This document shows positions 16,804-25,591 of a stretch of DNA of 64,000 nt, in pieces. The notes below the pieces were generated by a model. The model searched no databases and had not been told where the DNA came from. It worked only from the letters and a program-made list of their open reading frames with translations. Where the stretch lies: contig NZ_BJEQ01000001.1 in assembly GCF_005405585.1 (NCBI RefSeq), positions 186,001-250,000 on the forward strand, written 5' to 3'. Numbering within the stretch: the first letter of the stretch is position 1; every line of letters begins with the position of its first letter. This DNA comes from Agarivorans sp. Toyoura001 (GTDB lineage Bacteria; Pseudomonadota; Gammaproteobacteria; Enterobacterales; Celerinatantimonadaceae). A program made the translations under genes and the position numbers.

Positions 16804-18711
16804 ATGAAAAAAACAAGCATTGCTTTATCTGTACTTATTGCCTCTGGCTTAGCAAACCTAGCGGTTGCGGGCGACAACCATAGTCACCGTTTTGATGGCG
16901 TAGAAATTACCATTCCTACTCTTTCACACGATTACTACTTAGGTGAAGACTCTGGTGCAACTCACTACTGGCATGGTGAAAACCAAGACATGAAGTGGAT
17001 CCCTACCGGTGGTAACGATGCCTTTGATGCTAAATCAGACAAAGTTCACCCACAGTTAACTGCACACTCGCAGAAAATGGATAAGGGTTTATTTGCATAC
17101 CAAGATAAGTACTTTCAAGTTTACGGTTACGGCTTAACCTCTCCAATGATTGTTGACGGTACCGACGGCCTTATCATTCTTGATCCGGTTGAGTCAGTAG
17201 ACAAAATGCAAGACGTAATGGCTGATTTCCGTAAAGTAACTGGCAACAAAAAGCCTGTTGCAGCAGTTATGTACTCGCACTGGCACCCAGATCACTACGC
17301 CGGCGTACGTGGTATTGAAGGCGCAGAAGATGCCTTAATTATTGCTCACGATACCTTTATGACTAACGTTGTTAAAGGCTCTATGGGTGGTACTGGTCCA
17401 GCACTTGGTTTCCGCGTTGACTACTCATTAGGAACTCTACTTAGCGTAGAAGAAGGTGGCCGAATTAACGGTGGCCTAGGTCCAGATTTTGAAATTCGCG
17501 AGCACAGCCTTATTGCCCCTAATACCCTAGTTGAAGGTTTTAACGGCGTATTAGAGATGGACATTGCTGGTGTTAAGGTTGAGTTCAAACACGTTCCTTC
17601 TGAAGCGTCTGACGAAATCACTGCCTACTTCCCAGAAGCTAACTTACTGTTTGGTTCTGAAGTAATCCAAGGCGAAAGCTTCCCTAACTTGCACACCATT
17701 CGTGGCACTAAATACCGTGACCCAAGCATTTGGTTCCCTGGTATCGACGTACTTCGTGAGTACCAAGCAGAAACAATGATGTTATCTCATGGTCGCCCAG
17801 TGGTTGGTGCTAAGCACGTAGACAACACGCTAACGGCTTACCGAGATGCGATTCAGTTTACTTACGACCAATCAATTAAAGCGATTAACAACGGCTCTAC
17901 TCAAGAAGATTTGATCCGTGAAATTAAGTTGCCTAAGCACCTTGAAAACCACCCTTGGTTAGGTGACTTCTACGGTTCTATTCGCCATGCAGCTAAGCAA
18001 ATCTTTGTAGGTGAAATGGGCTGGTTTGATGGTGACCCAACAACACTAAACGCAACCTACTCGGTAGACGCCTCTCAACGCTATGTTGAGATGGTAGGCG
18101 GCAAAGCCAAAATGATGAAGTTCGCTATCGACGCATTTGACAATGGCGATTACCAATGGAGCGCAGAGCTTACTACTCACGTCATTCGTGTCGATCTTAA
18201 TGACATGCAACCTCGTCTGCTTAAAGCTAAAGCCTTACGTGAACTAGGTTACCGTGAAACCAATAACAACTGGCGTAACTGGTACCTAACCTCTGCTCAA
18301 GAGTTAGACGGTACCATTGATTACTCGAAGAAAATCAACCTTCAAGCCCCTGATTTAATGGCTGAGTTTGAACCTTCGCAACTTGTTAACGCACTTCGCT
18401 TTAGCTTAAACGCCGAGCGCAGCGCCGACCAACACTTCACCATTGCGTTTAACTTCTCAGACACTAAAGAAGTTCATGCACTAGAAGTTCGTCGCTCTGT
18501 GGCGCAATTCCACAAGGGCTATAACGGCGAAGCGAAAGCAACAGTTAATCTTACTAAACCAGTATTCCTAGGTTTATTAGTAGGTAAAGTAGATTTTGCT
18601 GAAGCAGTGAAAGCGGGCTACATCACCTTAGATGGCGACGCAGCAACCGTTCCTGCATTCTTTGGCTTGCTAGACAAACCAGCAGAAAACCCAAAAATCA
18701 CTTTGCGTTAA
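16804..18711 (+). CDS. Exported alkylsulfatase (metallo-beta-lactamase fold, SdsA/YjcS type)
   Basis: 635 residues with a Sec signal peptide (SIALSVLIASGLANLAVAG). The metallo-beta-lactamase domain holds the binuclear-zinc motif SHWHPDHYAGVRG, and a later EVIQGESFPNLHTI and MLSHGRPV region supplies further metal ligands. A helical dimerisation domain and a C-terminal SCP2-like domain (from about LMAEFEPSQLVNALRF) follow, the order known from Pseudomonas SdsA1. Such enzymes hydrolyse primary alkyl sulfates (SDS-like) to alcohol and sulfate, here probably in the periplasm. It is divergent from a LysR regulator and ends at a terminator. The exact substrate could instead be another sulfate ester. 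Confidence 0.88.
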   Translation: MKKTSIALSVLIASGLANLAVAGDNHSHRFDGVEITIPTLSHDYYLGEDSGATHYWHGENQDMKWIPTGGNDAFDAKSDKVHPQLTAHSQKMDKGLFAYQDKYFQVYGYGLTSPMIVDGTDGLIILDPVESVDKMQDVMADFRKVTGNKKPVAAVMYSHWHPDHYAGVRGIEGAEDALIIAHDTFMTNVVKGSMGGTGPALGFRVDYSLGTLLSVEEGGRINGGLGPDFEIREHSLIAPNTLVEGFNGVLEMDIAGVKVEFKHVPSEASDEITAYFPEANLLFGSEVIQGESFPNLHTIRGTKYRDPSIWFPGIDVLREYQAETMMLSHGRPVVGAKHVDNTLTAYRDAIQFTYDQSIKAINNGSTQEDLIREIKLPKHLENHPWLGDFYGSIRHAAKQIFVGEMGWFDGDPTTLNATYSVDASQRYVEMVGGKAKMMKFAIDAFDNGDYQWSAELTTHVIRVDLNDMQPRLLKAKALRELGYRETNNNWRNWYLTSAQELDGTIDYSKKINLQAPDLMAEFEPSQLVNALRFSLNAERSADQHFTIAFNFSDTKEVHALEVRRSVAQFHKGYNGEAKATVNLTKPVFLGLLVGKVDFAEAVKAGYITLDGDAATVPAFFGLLDKPAENPKITLR

Positions 18712-18730
18712 TCGCTTAGGTAGTGACTTA

Positions 18731-18759
18731 AAGAGCGCCTTTGGCGCTCTTATTTATTT
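18731..18759 (+). terminator. Terminator after the alkylsulfatase gene
   Basis: AAGAGCGCC pairs with GGCGCTCTT around a 3-base loop, followed by TATTTATTT. Confidence 0.8.
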
Positions 18760-18781
18760 CAATCACATCCCAGAGGCTAAT

Positions 18782-19042
18782 ATGAGAAAATATCTGCTCG
18801 TTGCATTTATCGCACTAAGCCCAATAGCCAGTTACGCCTGCAGCCACGATATGTTGTTTTCGGCTCCACACATGCACAATCACGAGGCCTTGGTAGACGC
18901 GTTAAATCAATCTCAAGGTAAGCAGCCTAAACCTTTTAATTTAAAAGCATTGCCCGCTAAGACTACTAAAAACCAATTTCAGGCGAAGGGTTTTCGAAAA
19001 CTACCGGGTTACAAAATGCCCAACACGAAAGCAAAAGCGTAA
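18782..19042 (+). CDS. Small exported protein of unknown function
   Basis: 86 residues. It has a signal peptide (KYLLVAFIALSPIASYA) with a likely cut before or at the cysteine in YACSHDM. The start of the mature part is His/Met-rich (CSHDMLFSAPHMHNH) and could bind copper or a similar metal; the rest is basic (KALPAKTTKN, FRKLPGYKMP). I do not recognise a family. It follows the alkylsulfatase terminator, so it is probably transcribed separately or by read-through. Confidence 0.55.
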   Translation: MRKYLLVAFIALSPIASYACSHDMLFSAPHMHNHEALVDALNQSQGKQPKPFNLKALPAKTTKNQFQAKGFRKLPGYKMPNTKAKA

Positions 19043-19164
19043 ACACCGATTATTCAGCAACTCAGCAAAGCTTAAAGTAAGCCAATGAAAAATTGCTTAC
19101 AGCCTCCGGCTTTGGTAAAAAGCTCTGTCATACCCCCGAATCACCGACACAAATATACTAAAAC

Positions 19165-19491
19165 ATGTTTCAGCATCGTATTTTATCTATAGCGCTTATT
19201 ATTTGGACAGTGGGTTTAGGCCAAACCACTAGTCTATTGGCGCTTGCCGAGTTAATGCATGAAGCAGGTCACCACTCCCATGTAAACAGTGGCAGCGTAG
19301 AGCAGCATAAAAATGGCCAATGTCACTCGCAATCACTATTGCACAGCTGTGCTATAAGCTTGCTCGTCAGCCCACCCGCTCATCGAGTAGAAGCCAACTA
19401 TTTAGACATTAGCACTGCCCAAGCAACCTTCTATTCCCCATTATTTTGCCACGGGAAAAGCATTCGCGCGCCCCCGGTTCTTTTTGTTTAA
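19165..19491 (+). CDS. Small His/Cys-rich membrane or exported protein
   Basis: 108 residues. One N-terminal hydrophobic segment (SIALIIWTVGLG...LLALAELM) is followed by a histidine-rich stretch (HEAGHHSHVN) and a QCHSQSLLHSC motif, then a second weak hydrophobic patch and a C-terminus IRAPPVLFV. The proline-rich end and His/Cys content recall small accessory proteins encoded beside metal-efflux genes, but no efflux gene is present here. I cannot assign a family. It may be an orphan or a metal-binding relative of the preceding small protein. Confidence 0.45.
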   Translation: MFQHRILSIALIIWTVGLGQTTSLLALAELMHEAGHHSHVNSGSVEQHKNGQCHSQSLLHSCAISLLVSPPAHRVEANYLDISTAQATFYSPLFCHGKSIRAPPVLFV

Positions 19492-19634
19492 GCATTGACG
19501 ACTACGCTTAGTGCTTTAATTAAGATTTAAGCAAGCTTACTTATTTGGTAACTAGCCTTGGCTAGGGCGAAGTATTCGCCCAGTAACAATGGCTGAAGCC
19601 GAACCCGAAGCCGAACACAAAACGAAAAGAATTA

Positions 19635-20804
19635 ATGAATACACACACAGTGACTCCCCAAAACAGCCCAGTTAAAGGGCCAAGGCTCGCCTCCATCGAC
19701 ATAATGCGCGGTTTGGTCATGGTATTTATGCTGCTCGATCACGTACGCGAGCGCTTTTATTATCAGCATAAAATCACCGACCCTATCACCATAGAAGACA
19801 CCGAAGCAGAGCTATTTTTCACTCGTATCTTGGCTCACTTATGTGCGCCAATATTTGTGTTTCTTACCGGTGTTTCTGCCTGGCTCTATGCAAACCCCGC
19901 TAACAAACCACCGCGCTCTGCGCAGCAGTTTTTGTTAAAACGAGGGCTATTTTTAGTCCTGCTTGAAGTAACCTTAATTAACTTCTCTTGGTTTGGTGCC
20001 TATAACGCGCTTTACCTGCAAGTTATTTGGGCGATTGGCATAAGCATGATTACCCTAGGTTTGCTAAGTAAACTGCCACACAAGTGGATTGCCGCCTTAG
20101 GGTTAGCCATTGTATTTGGCCATAATAGCTTGGAGTTTATTCAATTTTCTCTCGGTGAGTGGGGTTACAGCTTATGGACTATTTTGCACGACCGTGGGCC
20201 ACTTTATAGCAGCGACTCATTCACTGTGTTTGCTTCTTACCCAGTACTACCGTGGATTGGTGTAATACTGTTGGGTTATGCCATTGGCCCAGTATTTAGC
20301 CGTAGCTTTAACAGTGAGCAACGCCCAGCTTTTTTAGTAAAACTGTCATTGCTGGCATTGAGCTTAATGTTAGTGTTGCGTGGATTTAATATTTACGGGG
20401 AAGACTTGCCGTGGCAAGCAGGTGCAACTTGGTTAGAAAGCGTGATGTCATTTCTAAACTTCACTAAATACCCGCCGTCTTTAATGTTTATATTGCTCAC
20501 GCTAGGCATAGCCTTAAGTTTGTTAGCGCTTTTTGAAAAGACCCAAAATAAACTCACAGACGCGCTAAAAACTTATGGTTCAGCGCCCATGTTCTTCTAC
20601 ATATTTCATTTATACGTATTGTTAATTGGCTACAAGCTAGCCATGTGGGGGATTGGCCCGAACGCTGGAGATATATTTGGATTTGCTGCGCTTTGGCAAG
20701 TGTGGTTACTCACTGCCATACTGGTTGTGTTGCTGTACTTCCCTACTCGCGCCTTTGCTCGCTATAAACATGCCAGTAAACAAGCTTGGGTAAAATACCT
20801 GTAA
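19635..20804 (+). CDS. DUF1624 / heparan-alpha-glucosaminide N-acetyltransferase-like membrane protein
   Basis: 389 residues with about ten hydrophobic segments. The family signature is near the N-terminus: RLASIDIMRGLVMVFMLLDH followed by CAPIFVFLTGVSAWLY. The conserved aspartate-histidine pair in LLDHVRERF matches the catalytic region of this acyltransferase-like superfamily. Members are inner-membrane proteins probably transferring acyl groups across the membrane; the substrate is unknown. It is monocistronic, with a terminator after it shared with the converging SnoaL-like gene. Confidence 0.8.
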   Translation: MNTHTVTPQNSPVKGPRLASIDIMRGLVMVFMLLDHVRERFYYQHKITDPITIEDTEAELFFTRILAHLCAPIFVFLTGVSAWLYANPANKPPRSAQQFLLKRGLFLVLLEVTLINFSWFGAYNALYLQVIWAIGISMITLGLLSKLPHKWIAALGLAIVFGHNSLEFIQFSLGEWGYSLWTILHDRGPLYSSDSFTVFASYPVLPWIGVILLGYAIGPVFSRSFNSEQRPAFLVKLSLLALSLMLVLRGFNIYGEDLPWQAGATWLESVMSFLNFTKYPPSLMFILLTLGIALSLLALFEKTQNKLTDALKTYGSAPMFFYIFHLYVLLIGYKLAMWGIGPNAGDIFGFAALWQVWLLTAILVVLLYFPTRAFARYKHASKQAWVKYL

Positions 20805-20848
20805 AATCGCAGCCGTTAACTCGGCTCGCTTGCGCTAAATGACCAATA

Positions 20849-20880
20849 AGAAAGCCGACTCACAAGTCGGTTTCTCTTTA
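20849..20880. terminator. Bidirectional terminator
   Basis: CCGACT pairs with AGTCGG, flanked by AAGAAAG on the left and TTTCTCTTT on the right, between converging genes. Confidence 0.65.
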
Positions 20881-20894
20881 GTTGCAGCAGTGCC

Positions 20895-21278
20895 CTAAAA
20901 CATACTATTGCCATTGGCAGAGCCTTCTGGCACTTGTTGAATACTGTCCCAGTGCTCCACTATTTTACCGTTTTCATCAAAGCGGAAAAAATCCATGGTG
21001 ACATATTGATCGTTACCCGGCCAAGTTTGATGAGTGTGCAGCGCAACCATGTCACCCTCAGCAATGGTGCGCAAAAATCGAATCTGTTTGTCTGGGTAGT
21101 CACGTTGCATCTCTTCAAAATAATCAATGAAGCCCTGCAAGCCATTTGCCACTAAGGGATTGTGTTGAATATATTCATCACCCACATACAGCTCAACGGC
21201 TTTTGCTGGCTCTCCTAAATAAGCCATTTGGTAAAATGCTACGGCGTTCGCTTTGTTTTGTTTTAGGTGCATACCCAT
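20895..21278 (-). CDS. SnoaL-like (NTF2-fold) protein
   Basis: 127 residues. The pattern is that of SnoaL-like polyketide-cyclase relatives: an AVELYVGDEYIQHNP segment, GLQGFIDYFEEM, then MVALHTHQ and the strand DFFRFDENGKIVEHWDSIQ. These are cytoplasmic cone-shaped barrel proteins of varied and usually unknown function. A second in-frame ATG two codons in is an equally possible start. It stands alone. Confidence 0.78.
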   Translation of the reverse strand: MGMHLKQNKANAVAFYQMAYLGEPAKAVELYVGDEYIQHNPLVANGLQGFIDYFEEMQRDYPDKQIRFLRTIAEGDMVALHTHQTWPGNDQYVTMDFFRFDENGKIVEHWDSIQQVPEGSANGNSMF

Positions 21279-21798
21279 TATTGTCCACTACTCTGCTAAA
21301 AGTTACCTACTAGATATAATAGAACATGGAGCTTGAAGTAAGCCCTAAATAGCTTAGCAAGCACTCTTGTTGACTCCTAAAAGGCTCATTTAGCTAACCC
21401 AGTTGCCGGCTTGCGTAGTGGCAAGCTTCAGGCCTTACTATATTTCAGGTGCTTTAATGATGTACATTTCTTGACCACCCAATTCCCAATGTGAAATCCA
21501 TTGTAAATGTATAGTTTATTGGGGCTATTGGTTCACTCTGAGATTATCAGCATTTATACCGGTATTTAGTTTGATTTGGCGATGCTAAAAACACATAACA
21601 ATCGGATCAAATACACTACCATCATTCATCTAATTCCATAGGCACTTCATTTAAACAAGATGAGGTGTTTATGCTAACTTATAAAATGGTTAACAAGACT
21701 CAGCAATACTCGCTTGAATTTTGTAACTCTCTAAACTCGCTCTTGTTGAATTAGCACAGTACCATAGCGCTTTAATCCAATTTCAGAAGTCGAAAACC
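21279..21798. other. 520-bp intergenic region
   Basis: The SnoaL-like gene and yjdM diverge from here. One very short frame (21671-21754, 27 codons, with GAGGT four bases before its ATG) is the only coding hint, and I do not regard it as established. No repeat or conserved RNA structure is recognised. Confidence 0.4.
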
Positions 21799-22134
21799 AT
21801 GTCATTCCCACCTTGCCCAAACTGTCACTCCGAATATGTTTATCAAGATCAAAGCCAGCTTGTATGCCCTGAATGCGCTTACGAATGGAACCCAGCAGAA
21901 GCAGCCGAAGCTGAAACGATTAACGTAAAAGACGCAAACGGGACGCTGTTGTCTGAAGGTGACAAGGTGACATTAGCCAAAGACTTAAAAGTTAAAAGCA
22001 GTTCTTTGGTTTTAAAAATTGGCACCAAAGCCCTTGTCAGGCGCATAGTCGACGGCAAAGACCATCAATTGGACTGTAAGGTTGATGGCGCAGGAGAAAT
22101 GATGATTACGGCGCAGTTCGTAAAGAAAGCATAA
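21799..22134 (+). CDS. yjdM: Zinc-ribbon protein YjdM (PhnA family)
   Basis: 111 residues. An N-terminal zinc ribbon, [10 protein letters not shown] then CPECAYEW, is followed by the PhnA domain ([24 protein letters not shown] and the C-terminal strand [11 protein letters not shown]). Full family length. Historically called PhnA, it is not the phosphonoacetate hydrolase; its cellular role is still unclear. Single gene, with a terminator shared with the next, converging gene. Confidence 0.92.
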   Translation: MSFPPCPNCHSEYVYQDQSQLVCPECAYEWNPAEAAEAETINVKDANGTLLSEGDKVTLAKDLKVKSSSLVLKIGTKALVRRIVDGKDHQLDCKVDGAGEMMITAQFVKKA

Positions 22135-22209
22135 GATGCACCAAGGCTTGCACTTCTAATACAATTGCTCGGGTTTATTCACCATTTTTCCTTAGCACTT
22201 CTGAAACAG

Positions 22210-22234
22210 AAAGGCCTCAATCGAGGCCTTTTCT
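22210..22234. terminator. Bidirectional terminator between yjdM and the nucleotidase gene
   Basis: AAAGGCCTC pairs with GAGGCCTTT around a 4-base loop. Confidence 0.8.
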
Positions 22235-22249
22235 AATCAAAAGACCTAG

Positions 22250-23911
22250 TTACTTGTAGGTAATTTCGCCTTTATCATTGTAGTCAGCTGCATTCACTGG
22301 GCTTTGCTGCTCTAGGTAGGCTTTAAGTACTTCGGCATCTACAAAGCCAGTATCAACAAAACCACTGTGGCCGGTAATTTTCGGGTAGCCGTCGCCACCA
22401 GAAGCGTTGAAGTTAGGAATAGTAAAACGGTAACTGGCTGTTTCGTCTAAAGGTTTACCACCAATCACTACTTCGCTTACCTTGCCAGCAGCTACTTTCA
22501 TACCAATCCCTGAGAATTGCGCATAAGCGCCAGTATCAACCGGCATGGCAGCTACTACCGACAAATAGTCCATCACCTCACTGCCGCTCATATCTACATA
22601 GGTAATAGTGTTTGAGAAAGGTTGTACCGTGAGTACGTCTTTATAGCTTACTTCGCCTTCTTCAATTGAGGCGCGCACACCACCGGAGTTCATCACAGCG
22701 AAGTCGGCATTCACTCGCTCTTTGTGCGCGGTGGCAATAAGATGGCCTAAATTAGTTTGGCCAAAGCGAACCTTGTTGCGGTCCCCTACTAGGCGGCCAC
22801 TTAGCTCGGCAATGTTAACCCCCAGCTGTTCTTGACCTTGCTCTTGATAAGGGCTGAGTAGCGCCAGTACCTCAGGATTTTGGGGTATTTTATCCTGCAC
22901 AAATACCCGCTGTTTTTTGCCATCTACTGTTATTTTTTTCTTTAAGTTAACCGGCACTAACTTATAGCTATCGAGGGTGAACTCACCGTTCTTAAAGCTG
23001 TAGTCAGCGCGTCCTACGTACTTGCCCCATTCATAAGCTTGTACTATCCAGGTGCCGTTTTGTTTATCGGGTTTACATTCGTCACCCGGCTTAAACGTTT
23101 GGGTGTACATGTTGGGGCCTTCCATGCACATAGGCTCTTGTGAATGACCACCAACAATTAAATCTAATTCACCTTCATTAAGTGAGCGCGCCAAGCTCAC
23201 GTCGCCCGGCGCATTTACCCCATGTTTAGCATTGGCGTAATGCCCCATATGTGTCACCGCAAACACCAAATCAGGTTTCTCTGTTTGATTTAGCTCTGCA
23301 ATAACGTGTTTTGCTTCAAGCTTCGGATCGCGAAACTCTAAATCGGCGACATTATCTGGATGTACAAGCTTGTAAGTATCTTCGGTAGTAAAGCCAATAA
23401 CCGCTACTTTTACCCCTTGCAGATCAAACATATGGTAAGGCTTAAATTTACGTTCGCCGTTAGATTTTTGGTAAATGTTCGCGGATAGAAAAGGAAAGCC
23501 TGCCCATTGTTGCTGCTTGGCTAATACTTCTAGGCTGTTATCAAATTCGTGATTTCCCAAGGCCATAGCGTCGTAACCCAACATGTTCATGCCTTTAAAG
23601 TCTGGCTCGGCGTCTAACAAGTCGGACTCTGGCACGCCGGTATTAATATCGCCGCCCGACAGCAACAGTACGCTGCCACCTTCGGCGGCTACTTCTTCAC
23701 GAATACTATCAATCAAGGTTTTGCGTGCGGCTAAGCCATATTCACCGTATTTGTTTTGCCAAAAACGACCATGGTGATCGTTAGTATGCAACACGGTAAT
23801 TTTGTAATTTTGGTCAACCTTCCAAGTTTGTTGTGGGGCTGAGCTACAGGCTGCTAACAAACTAGCAGCTAATAAAGTAGGGACGAGGGCAATGCCTGAA
23901 TGCAGGTTCAT
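22250..23911 (-). CDS. Lipid-anchored 5'-nucleotidase / UDP-sugar hydrolase (UshA/NutA type)
   Basis: 553 residues. A lipobox (LLAAC, cysteine 22) predicts a lipoprotein, as for the Vibrio nucleotidase NutA and unlike soluble E. coli UshA. The N-terminal metallophosphoesterase domain shows LHTNDHHGRFW, LLLSGGDINTG, ALGNHEFDN and the later THMGHY and IVGGHSQ motifs for two metals. The C-terminal nucleotide-binding domain has GGVRASIEEGEVSYKDV and the FNASGGDGYP loop. It degrades extracellular nucleotides to nucleosides and phosphate at the cell envelope. Single gene. Confidence 0.9.
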   Translation of the reverse strand: MNLHSGIALVPTLLAASLLAACSSAPQQTWKVDQNYKITVLHTNDHHGRFWQNKYGEYGLAARKTLIDSIREEVAAEGGSVLLLSGGDINTGVPESDLLDAEPDFKGMNMLGYDAMALGNHEFDNSLEVLAKQQQWAGFPFLSANIYQKSNGERKFKPYHMFDLQGVKVAVIGFTTEDTYKLVHPDNVADLEFRDPKLEAKHVIAELNQTEKPDLVFAVTHMGHYANAKHGVNAPGDVSLARSLNEGELDLIVGGHSQEPMCMEGPNMYTQTFKPGDECKPDKQNGTWIVQAYEWGKYVGRADYSFKNGEFTLDSYKLVPVNLKKKITVDGKKQRVFVQDKIPQNPEVLALLSPYQEQGQEQLGVNIAELSGRLVGDRNKVRFGQTNLGHLIATAHKERVNADFAVMNSGGVRASIEEGEVSYKDVLTVQPFSNTITYVDMSGSEVMDYLSVVAAMPVDTGAYAQFSGIGMKVAAGKVSEVVIGGKPLDETASYRFTIPNFNASGGDGYPKITGHSGFVDTGFVDAEVLKAYLEQQSPVNAADYNDKGEITYK

Positions 23912-24099
23912 CTTTCTTCCTTGATGATGAAGTGAATAAGCTAATCATAGTTCAACAACAATCGCTTACAACCAGTCTACGCGAACAAATAGCTAAAGCC
24001 TAAAGCCGCTAAGCCATCCTTGCCAAAAGTGTTGATAGCCAAAAATTATCTAACAAAAGCGAAGCAAAAAGAAGAATACTTGGTTTAGATCAAACAAAC

Positions 24100-24118
24100 A
24101 GAAATGATAATGATTTAC
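24100..24118 (+). promoter_or_regulatory. Fur-box-like site upstream of hutW
   Basis: The 19 bases match the Fur consensus (GATAATGATAATCATTATC) at 13 positions, including an unbroken TGATAAT core. It lies 30 bases before the hutW start. Confidence 0.65.
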
Positions 24119-24148
24119 ATTTAGATTAAATAACTTTTTGAGCACACC

Positions 24149-25522
24149 ATGTCTACTGCCATTCCTGTAAATTCTGCGCACCTGTCGGAAGCGTTAACGG
24201 GGCAAGCTAGCCCCTCCCCGTTACAATTTGCCTTCACTAAAAAAACAGGTGCTCATGCCAACCATGGCAAACGCGAAGCCTTAAGTGGTGAGCAAGCTCG
24301 TGAGCAGCTCACTAAACAATTAGCCAATAAAGATGCAAGCCCTCGCCCGCGCGCTATCTATATTCATATTCCATTTTGCCGCGTTCGCTGCACCTTCTGT
24401 AGTTTTTTCCAGTACGCCAGCAACCAGCAAATGATGGATGATTACTTTACTCTGCTAGAGCAAGAGCTAATTGCTAAATCACGCTACCCATGGAGCCAAG
24501 CTAAACCATTTGATGCGGTGTACGTAGGCGGAGGCACCCCAACCGATTTAAACCCCGAGCAGCTAAATAGACTAGGCCAGCTAATTTTCACTTACTTTCC
24601 GCTCAGCGCTAATTGCGAAATCACCTTAGAGGGCAGGCTCAATAAGTTTAGCGAAGACAAGTTTCAAGCGGCGTTAGCAGGCGGCTTCACCCGCTTCTCC
24701 TTTGGTGTGCAGAGCTTTAACTCAAAAGTACGCAGAGCAGCCAAAAGATTAGATGACCGAGAATACATTCTAGAACGCTTGCAGCAACTCACCGCCTCAA
24801 ATAGCGCGACAATTGCTATAGATTTGATTTATGGATTGCCACATCAAACTCCACAAAACTGGCAGCAAGACTTACAAGATGTAATTGATAGCGGCGTACA
24901 TGGTGTGGATTTATACCAATTACTCACCTTTGGAGGCAGTGGCCTACAACGCAATATTGATGCAGGGCGCGAAGCGGTGCCCTTAAGCTCTAGCGATAAA
25001 GCGTTAATGTACCAACAAGGCCACCAGTTTTTTAACCAACGAGATTTTAAGCAACTGAGTTACTGCCACTGGGCCAGTCATTCTCGCGAGCAAAGCCGTT
25101 ACAACTCTTTAGTCAAACAAGGCGCAGAAATCCTGCCTATTGGCGCCGGTGCTGGCGGCAATATAAACGGATACGCCCTAATGCAAACCCGCGATATTGA
25201 GGCTTGGAAAGCAGGTATCCAACAACACAACTGGGCCTTTGAACAGTTGAGCTTACCTGCAGAAAACGCTGAGTTAAAAGCAGCGATAACCAGTGCCTGC
25301 GACAAAGGCATAATAAGCGCTAAGGTATTACCTAATGGCCATGAACTCTTTACACATTGCTTACCCTTGTTTGAAGCATGGCAAAAGAATGGGCTAGTAA
25401 ATAAAGAGAATAACAGTGTGAAGCTAAGCTTAGCGGGACAGTTTTGGTCGGTAAATTTAGCCAATGCTATGACCAGCTACTTACAGCAGTATCCTTTAAA
25501 AGAGTTAGCGCTTGCTGAGTAA
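24149..25522 (+). CDS. hutW: Heme-utilisation radical SAM protein HutW (ChuW family)
   Basis: 457 residues. The radical-SAM cluster motif CRVRCTFC (C77, C81, C84) sits in an IYIHIPFCRVRC context typical of the HemN-like branch, followed by YVGGGTPTDLNP and FGVQSFNSKVRR. The N-terminal extension and the motif PIGAGAGGNINGY fit HutW/ChuW rather than coproporphyrinogen oxidase. ChuW opens heme anaerobically using SAM, releasing iron. Iron control is supported by the Fur-box-like site upstream. Unusually, the partner genes hutX and hutZ are not beside it. Confidence 0.88.
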   Translation: MSTAIPVNSAHLSEALTGQASPSPLQFAFTKKTGAHANHGKREALSGEQAREQLTKQLANKDASPRPRAIYIHIPFCRVRCTFCSFFQYASNQQMMDDYFTLLEQELIAKSRYPWSQAKPFDAVYVGGGTPTDLNPEQLNRLGQLIFTYFPLSANCEITLEGRLNKFSEDKFQAALAGGFTRFSFGVQSFNSKVRRAAKRLDDREYILERLQQLTASNSATIAIDLIYGLPHQTPQNWQQDLQDVIDSGVHGVDLYQLLTFGGSGLQRNIDAGREAVPLSSSDKALMYQQGHQFFNQRDFKQLSYCHWASHSREQSRYNSLVKQGAEILPIGAGAGGNINGYALMQTRDIEAWKAGIQQHNWAFEQLSLPAENAELKAAITSACDKGIISAKVLPNGHELFTHCLPLFEAWQKNGLVNKENNSVKLSLAGQFWSVNLANAMTSYLQQYPLKELALAE

Positions 25523-25591
25523 AACATTGATGAAACTATAAACTACTGCCATGATGCTTATTCACTTTTTAGAATAAACAATAGGCAATAA

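Noticed and set aside
21671-21754. 27-codon frame upstream of yjdM
   Set aside because: A fair ribosome site is present, but it is too short and unsupported to call.
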